64,000 nt of DNA from Blasia pusilla (taxonomy: Eukaryota; Marchantiophyta; Marchantiopsida; Blasiales), in NCBI GenBank assembly GCA_050084515.1, contig CM114274.1:32178001-32242000 (forward strand), read 5' to 3'. The notes beneath the pieces were generated by a model. It was not told the origin of the DNA. It did no database searches and was given only the letters and a program-made list of their open reading frames with translations. The position numbers were made by a program, and so were the translations under genes. Numbering within the stretch: the stretch's first letter is position 1; each line of letters starts with the position of its first letter. Of the stretch, positions 57,293 to 64,000 are shown piece by piece.

Positions 57293-60200
57293 TTGGTTAT
57301 GACTCATCATATGGGAGCAATGGTCAAGAAAGACTCGACAAAAAATTGGTATATTGACTCTGGTGCATCAAATCACATGACCTCACAAGCTAAATGGTTG
57401 AGTAGTTTGGAGCCGGTGAAAGATCCTGCAATTTGCTCACAGAAGATGACACTCAACATCATATCACGTATATCGGTAAAGCTCCAATAGCATCATATGG
57501 TCTTTGTACTCTTGGAATTGTTCTCTATCTTCCTACTATTGTAAGAAATCTTATATTTGTAAACAGATAGTAGAACAGGGTTATCAAGTGAAGTTTAATG
57601 CAAATGGTTGTTTCATTGAAATAATGGATGACCAAACTACGATAGCCAAAGGAACTAGATATGGCAGAATGTTCAAATTAGATGCTTCTATGCCTGAGAT
57701 TTAAATAGCAATGTATGGTCAAACCGGCCAACAAGTCACAGATCTAAATATGTGGCACAAAAGAATTGGACATATGAATCTTCAAATATTACAGAGTCTT
57801 TCATCATCTAATATAGTAATAGGACTCCGTAAATTAACGAGTCGTGCTACGTTAGAGGTATGTCCTGCTTGCCAATTTGGAAAACAAGCTAGATTTCCTT
57901 TTCCAAAGCAAGGTAGAAGAACCTCCAGGATATTAGAGTTGATCCATAGTGATGTGTGGACAACATCACAACATAGCCTTAGTGATCGGCAGTACTTTGT
58001 TTTATTTATTGATGACTTCTCTAGGTATATATGGTATACTTTCTGAAAGCCAAGTGAGAGGTATTCTCAGTGTTCCAAACATTCAGAGTTATAGTAGAGA
58101 AGCAAACTATAGAACATATTCTGAAATTGCGTTGTGATGGAGGAGGAGAGTATCTTTCAATAGAGTTTGATGACTATTTACGTCAAAATGACATCCAATA
58201 TCAAGTGACTTACCGTTATACTCCACAACAAAATGGAGTGGCTCAGAGAAAAAATCGACATATTGCTGAAGCGGCACGAGCTATGCTAAATGAGAAGAAC
58301 ATGCCTAAGGTCTATTGGGAAGAGGATGTAGTATGTGCAATCTTCTTAATCTACCAAACTCCAATAGTACGAGTTCATGATAAAACTCCATTCGAAGTCT
58401 TCACAAGAAGTAAACTTGATTTTTTCCTTCTTGAAAGTATTTGGCTATATTTGTTATGCTCATGTTCCTTCTGAGAGACGTCAGAAATTAGATCCCAAGT
58501 CTGAAAGATGTATCTTCATTGGCTATAGTGATGGAACTAAGGGGTATAAGTGCTACATTCCATCCTCTATGCAACTTATTATTAGTTGGGATGTTGTCTT
58601 TGATGAGCTAAAGTCATGGTATGCTCCATCTGAGCCTATTCCACCTCTAAACTTGTCTGATGAGCGGGAGGATATGACTGTAAACCAACAGACATTGTCT
58701 TTAACTTCCCCAAGTTCTAGTGCAAAATTAGGAGAGGTCCTAGATTCATCAATTAAATCTGTGAGTCCATGGACGGAAAGAGTACGTATTCTGTCTGTTG
58801 ACACTAGTAAGAGCTCATATCACATGTTAAAGGAATCTACCTCTGAACAACAACTTCGTAGATCAAGTAGGGTTACACATCCAGTTCATAGATTCATAAA
58901 TGAAGGTTTCCTTGCGACACATCATGCATGCATGATGACTACCCTTCAAGAACAGGAGCCGAGTTATTTTGAAGAAGCTCCAAGTAAAGTTGAATGGATC
59001 GAAGCTATGGAGGAAGAGCTTGTTGCATTAAGACATCAACAGACATGGGAGCTGGTTGATATACCTTCCGATAAGGAAGCTATTGGTTGCAAATGGGTTT
59101 ACAAAATCAAGCGCAATCAAGATGATACAATTAAAAGATACAAAGCGAGATTGGTGGCTAAGGGCTATGCACAACAACATGGTTTCGATTACGAGGAAAC
59201 ATTTAGCCCTGTTGCAAAGATGGAGACTACGAGAACAGTGGCTGCAGTAAGAAGTAGAGATTACATCACATGGACGTCAAGATTGCCTTCTTGAATGAAG
59301 ATCTATATGAGGAGATATATATGACTCAACCACTTAGATACAAGCATCCCAAGTTTCCATTTCGCGTATGTAGGTTGAAGAAAGCCCTCTACGGGCTCAA
59401 ACAAGCTCCAAGAGCTTGGTATGGCAAGATTACATACGTCCTACAAGAGTTGGGTTTTAGGATACGTGATTCAGACTACTTGTTATATGTCTTGAGAGGA
59501 CAAGATCATACGGTTCTCATTGTGTTGTATGTTCACGATCTCTTGATTATTGGGAGTACTGAATAAATGGTACAACAAGTCAAGCTTAAGTCACAAGCAT
59601 AATTTGATATGAAGGACTTGGGAGAACTCAAGTACTTCCTTGGTATTTAGTTTATCAAGGTTGGAGAAAGCATGTGGTTACTACAAAAATAATATGCTCT
59701 TCACATGCTTTCAAAATATGGTATGACGGCTTGTAAGCCAATCTCTACACCGTTGGACCAGAGCCTGAAGCTAAGAGTGGATGAAGGAGAGCTGCTTGCA
59801 GATTCTAATATGTACAGGCGCATGGTTGGAAGTTTAATCTATCTAACTATAACCATACCTGATTTGAGCTATGGTGTTGGCCTAGTGAGCCAATTTATGC
59901 AAGCACCTCGAAAATCTCACCTTGATGATGTGAGGAGGATTATGCGGTATGTGAAATTCTCTATTCAATTCGGGCTTCAATTTGAACCTTCTCCGAGTTT
60001 TCAATTACAGGGATTTGCAGATTCTGATTGGGCACGAAGCGTGTATGATCGACACTCCACATCTGGTTATTCATTTACTTTGGGAAGCGCAGCTATAAGT
60101 TGGGCTTCAAAGAAGCAACCTATAGTTGCTTTATCTTCAATAGAGGCTGAGTACAGAGGAGCAACCAACACATCATGTGAGGCGGTGTGGCTTCACCGAT

Positions 60201-60500
60201 TACTTGTTGAGATTGATGTTAGTAACTTAGGACCTAGTGTAATATATGAAGACAATATTAGTAGCATCAAGCTTACTAATAACCTTGTGTTTCATGCTCG
60301 CAAAGCATGTTGAGGTGCACTATCATTGTATCAGAGAGAAAGTACTTGCAGGAGAAATAGATATTGTGTATATATGTACAGATCAACAAATTGCTGACAT
60401 CTTTACAAAGGCATTGTCGAGAGATAAGTTTGAGATGTTTAGAAATGATTTAGGCGTTAGAGATATCGATATGAGCTTGAGGAGAAGTATTGAAGATTGA
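57293..60500 (+). pseudogene. Copia element 3 pol (protease-integrase-RT-RNase H)
   Basis: Order is that of Ty1/copia: protease (WYIDSGASNHMT, 57350); pre-integrase (LNMWHKRIGHMN, CPACQFGKQARF); integrase (IHSDVWTT, RCDGGGEYLS, QQNGVAQRKNRHIAEAAR); reverse transcriptase ([63 protein letters not shown]); RNase H (ADSDWARSVYDRHSTSGY, VALSSIEAEYRGA, DQQIADIFTKAL). The integrase Glu is Gln (GVAQRK for GVAERK) and the RT YVDD box is YVHD, so both enzymes are dead. Several stops and frameshifts occur, for example near 57705, 58046, 58440, 59290, 59565 and 60312. Confidence 0.85.
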
Positions 60501-61045
60501 ATTACAATCAAGCTCATGAGACACCTAAACTGCTATATTTGGTACTCACACGAAGTAGGGAAGCTTAATCTTGGTTAGTCAATTAAGCACGATTATCTTA
60601 ACTAGGGTTAGTTAATCATAATTAGTCTAACTCGAGACTAAGATCAGGGTTAGGATTGCTTGTACATACCCTATATAATTGAGAAGGGGACCAGCCTCCA
60701 CTCATTCTCTCGTTGCAAATTATGTTCTCCATGGCGGTGTGTGTGTGTGTGTGTGAGCCGTTTTCCACGAGTTATGCTTGTTTAGCAATTTTCCACAGCA
60801 CGGTTGGTTGCAGATTTCATCACACCTTACAGTGCATATTCAACTTTATATTGGGGTTTTTGAGTCGTTCATGTGTAAAGATGTTAGTATTCATAGCTAG
60901 ATGGATCTTAGACATGTGTGTGCATGACAACCAATGTATATTGGTAGCGATGTATATTCACGACAACTCTCATTCATCAATAAATTCACTTATCTTCCAA
61001 TTGTGTGTTTCTTGCCGAACAATTATGGATGGAAATTGCACGTGA
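60500..61045 (+). repeat. Probable 3' LTR region of copia element 3
   Basis: Follows the RNase H stop. Contains an LTR-like TATA (TATATAAT 60672-60679), a (GT)n tract at 60737-60755, and the direct repeat to 55522-55612. Boundaries are not precise. Confidence 0.45.
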
Positions 61046-61429
61046 TATCTTGCCTTGTCGAGAGTATACATTGAAAGACAAGGGCTTCTAGCTAGTAAAT
61101 CAAATTGGATTGACCTACACATTTTCAGGATTTCGGAGGACTTAACTATGAATACAATAGTTTGCTTTTATATTTTATGTCTGATTGTGTTGTGCATGCA
61201 TCTTCTCATTGTTCTAGATTAGATATATGCTTGTTAGAGAAGAATATTAAAGCTCAATCTCAATTGCTATTTCACTTGTTAGTAGGAGCATTCCTATCGT
61301 GTAAATCTTAAACAAAAGTAATCTTTTATTATCATTTGGACAAAGTAAAAGATTCATGTAGAGATTACAGCTTAAAAACATCATTTCAAAGTCATATAAA
61401 GCCAAATATAGTAATTTAAAAAAAAACAG

Positions 61430-62171
61430 AAATATATCTCTTTCATATTTTATGACCCATGTATATAAAGTCATTTAAACAAACCAAACTCATCAATATG
61501 ACTTGTCATATTTTGTGAGTAATGTATATGCAATCACTTAAATATACCAAACTCGTCAATATGACTAAGTGATATTTTATTACTCATCCATATTTAGTCA
61601 TTTAGACAAACTAGAGTGATTAGTATGACTTCTGACTCAATCATCTCAAGTCATTTAGACAAATGAAGGTGATCAATATGACTCGATAGAATTTTATGAC
61701 TCGTTTGTCTCAAGTTATTTTGAAAATTGGTCGTGATCAATGCAACTCAATTTTATGCTATGACTCATTCATATCCAATCATTTAACCAAATCATAATGA
61801 TAAATATGACTCAATCATACTTCATGACTAAGTCATATAGGAAAATTGGATGATGAATATGACTTAGCCATAAAAATTCATATTCACAAATCTGCACATA
61901 CCTCATTCACTTCATGTAATTGCCGTATCATAAGCTGACATGGAAATCATAGTATATGACTATGTTTTCACATGTAGCAAAGCTTGTCGATATATTAATC
62001 ATATAACACAATGACTACTCGAAACATCCCAAAATGACTCTAGTCATGACATGGTATATAACTAGGCTTTTATGACCCCATGATTCATGAGTCATTATGA
62101 GTCATTTATATACATATATGACTATGATAAGTCATATGAGCCAATCATAAAAGCCATGATTTCTTCTAGTG
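61430..62171 (-). mobile_element. CACTA-type transposon end with subterminal repeats
   Basis: The minus strand from 62171 begins CACTAGAAGAAATCATG, the start typical of plant CACTA (En/Spm) inverted repeats. Over the next 700 bp a degenerate ATGACT.A.TCATAT / AGTCATTTAGACAAA motif recurs every 50-65 bp in both orientations, like CACTA subterminal repeats that bind the transposon's regulatory protein. The other end and a transposase are not visible, so it is a truncated end or a short derivative. Confidence 0.6.
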
Positions 62172-62349
62172 TACCTAAGAACCTTTTCTGCTATCTTAAT
62201 TTTGCAAAAATCTCTATACCTTTGGGCATTGCTTTTGGAACACTTATTCAAGTTTGAATGCACTCCTCGAAATAGCATACATCCATTAGAACAAGCATGG
62301 ATTTGCACATAATTTAGACCTAGTCGGGAAAAAGAAGGCGTTAATACAC

Positions 62350-62970
62350 TACATATCGAAGTTAGACGTGCCTCGTAATCTCATCAAGCTCCATCTACTG
62401 TTGCATACACACTCTTGCCTACAAAACAATAGCCAACCCAATGCTAACCCCTCCAAAGAGATCCAACACTCGAATACCCTCCTCTGGGCTCCGCCACATA
62501 ATAAGTGTAGTGTCCAAGGGTAACATTGTAGGACTCCTTGCTACCTCGAGTTCCTCTGACCCATCACGATCTAGTGCAAATGCCTCACTATGGGCCATCT
62601 ACACGTGCTCATCAGCCAAGCGTCGAAGCTCTTCACTCCAGCCCCACTACGACACCTCTCTTCCAAGGAATGATGCGGCTACTATGACACTCCTCTCCGT
62701 AGGGGTGTTAGCCACGGGGTGTCTTCTGCATGGACATGACCCTCAATTAAGTCATTAAGCCAATTGGTAGTGCTACTGAATGTTGTTAGTGTTGCCATCT
62801 TTCTTGGCCGTTAATTGATCACTCCACTCGTGAATGACCCATCACATGAGTGCCATCTCGTCTATAGGATGTTGAATCCTCCCAATAATCCAAGGAAAAC
62901 CCCATTGGGTACAATATTGCTTCTCCAACCAAGACTTCATAGGACTTGGCATTGGTCACTATCGCCTTAG
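62350..62970 (-). pseudogene. C5-cytosine methyltransferase-like fragment, second copy
   Basis: Homologous on nucleotide level to 39384-39950. The minus translation gives DRDGSEELEVARS and EEGIRVLDLFGGVSIGLAIV (motif I). After a stop, MELDEITRHV and LRYVVY follow, plausible as the next strand with the acidic residue that binds the ribose of AdoMet (motif II). Stops are common. It extends the motif I region further than the copy at 39.3 kb, but the Pro-Cys catalytic motif is again absent. Confidence 0.5.
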
Positions 62971-62974
62971 CTCG

Positions 62975-64000
62975 TACCACAGACTCATATGACGCATGTC
63001 TTGGTCAAATCCTCACCATGTAGAAAGTAAGGAAAAAAGGATGAACGAACTAGATGGATGGAGTGAAATATTAGTAAGGGCATACGAATGGACACACAAT
63101 ATGGTTGGAACAAGATGCCCTGGGTGGAAATAGATGGAAGAATGAGATGTAAAAAAGGTTGAATGTTATAGACAAATGACATGGACATAGAAGATGAAGA
63201 GGACCCACAAACAATAGGGATGGATGGGACAAACATGTGTGCAAGGAGGAAGCATGATGCAAGGATCAAAGTGCATATCAAAGGGATGAACTAAGGTGCA
63301 AATGGTAAGGAAGGACAAAATGGAAGGTAGGAGCAACACACAATGGAAGGTGGGCAAAAATTGGAAAATAGTCACATAAAGATGAGAAGACATAGCGGAC
63401 AAATATCCACAAAATACAAACAAGATAATGAAAGGGGGAATGAGATATAAAGACATTAAAAAAACTAAATGAAGACGTGAGTAGGATTATATTTTTTAAA
63501 CATAGATTATTTCTATTATTGTGATGAAATCTTCGCCGTAACCTTCTTGTCCCTATTTGTATGCTAATTACCTAGTCTCATACCTTCCACTATAACCATG
63601 GTAGATTAGTGTGGAGGTGTTGTCCAAAAAGAGGGGTGGGAGGAGAAGGTAGAAAATCTAGCTTAAAGACAAGGGGCCCTACACCACATCGTTTCCACCT
63701 TTGGAATTCCACTCGAAAGTTGATTTTGGGGGTGTGCATGAGCTTCGAGGAAGCAACCAAAACCACGTTCCATTTATGAAGTGGCATCACAACCTTATGA
63801 TTTGTACCGGGTGGGCACAAATCGTTAGGTCTAGGGATTTCACGGGCGCATTTTGTCAGCTCACTAGACCGACCCGAAGAGCAGATTCCCATCAAGCTCT
63901 TCGGGCATTATTCCAACGGTGCCTTTTGATCCCTCAAAATCTAAGCCCACTTTGCAGATCTGCCCGGTTTGGGTTGGGTGACGTCTCCATTGGGAAGTAC
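62975..64000. other. No recognised feature
   Basis: Short open frames on the minus strand (for example 63895-63590, 63456-63166) have low-complexity composition and no motif I recognise. No terminal repeat or RNA gene seen. Confidence 0.3.

Noticed and set aside
61247-61474. Minus-strand 75-codon frame
   Set aside because: AT-rich, no motif, adjacent to CACTA subterminal repeats.
62985-63895. Minus-strand frames near the right end as genes
   Set aside because: Overlapping short frames in several phases, low-complexity His/Ser/Phe-rich text, no recognised domain.

Overview
This window looks like nuclear DNA from a land plant with a repeat-rich genome. The reasons are plant-type Ty1/copia and Ty3/gypsy retrotransposon remnants (one with a Met-tRNA-type primer site), GT-AG introns, TATA promoters, a CACTA-type transposon end, and a fragment resembling the PHD region of plant EDM2 proteins. 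I cannot name the species. A seed-free plant lineage is a weak guess, based on the retroelement-linked C5 methyltransferase fragments. I see no intact host gene.

Most of the window (about 4.7-13.0, 17.4-38.0 and 40.0-52.3 kb) consists of six decayed copies (I-VI) of one large DNA transposon family that I do not recognise under any existing name. The reconstructed layout is a long terminal inverted repeat (about 400-500 bp, purine-rich, tip GGGGGCT); a transposase gene read outward on one side; a shared control region of about 1 kb with two divergent TATA boxes; and a second multi-exon gene ('gene B') read outward on the other side. The transposase has Cys/His residues resembling the GCM1/WRKY type and a DDE-like core. 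Gene B has a charged coiled-coil N-terminus and ends in a circularly permuted amino-methyltransferase domain of the N6-adenine/N4-cytosine DNA methylase type. Copies I, III and IV carry the transposase on the minus strand and gene B on the plus strand; II and V are the reverse; VI is a chimera holding almost only gene B.

The most striking signal is a short palindrome (arm GCAACCCGTCGGA, one central base, complementary arm, with variants). It recurs many dozens of times and only inside this family. It forms 67-bp-period tandem arrays in the divergent promoter region, fills the larger introns of both genes, and lies in the subterminal regions. I infer that it could be the binding site of the element's own transposase or methyltransferase, or a source of hairpin RNA.

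Other regions: 0.1-2.1 kb, minus-strand PHD-finger fragment; 3.2-4.66 kb, copia LTR end, primer site and gag-protease cut off by copy I; 13.1-14.8 kb, second copia remnant; 15-17.4 kb, an (AG)n tract, a 146-148 bp tandem repeat and a possible CACTA-associated protein remnant; 38.05-39.33 and 54.02-55.29 kb, a 1.27-kb direct repeat (gypsy LTR) around the gypsy pol fragment at 52.3-53.9 kb; 39.3-39.95 and 62.35-62.97 kb, two related minus-strand fragments with a C5-cytosine methyltransferase motif I; 56.3-60.5 kb, a nearly complete but mutated copia element; 61.4-62.17 kb, a CACTA-type end with subterminal repeats; 63-64 kb, nothing recognised.

All protein genes here carry nonsense changes, frameshifts or deletions. 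The same methyltransferase-bearing exon nevertheless keeps exactly 513 nt in three copies, so the family was probably active in the fairly recent past.
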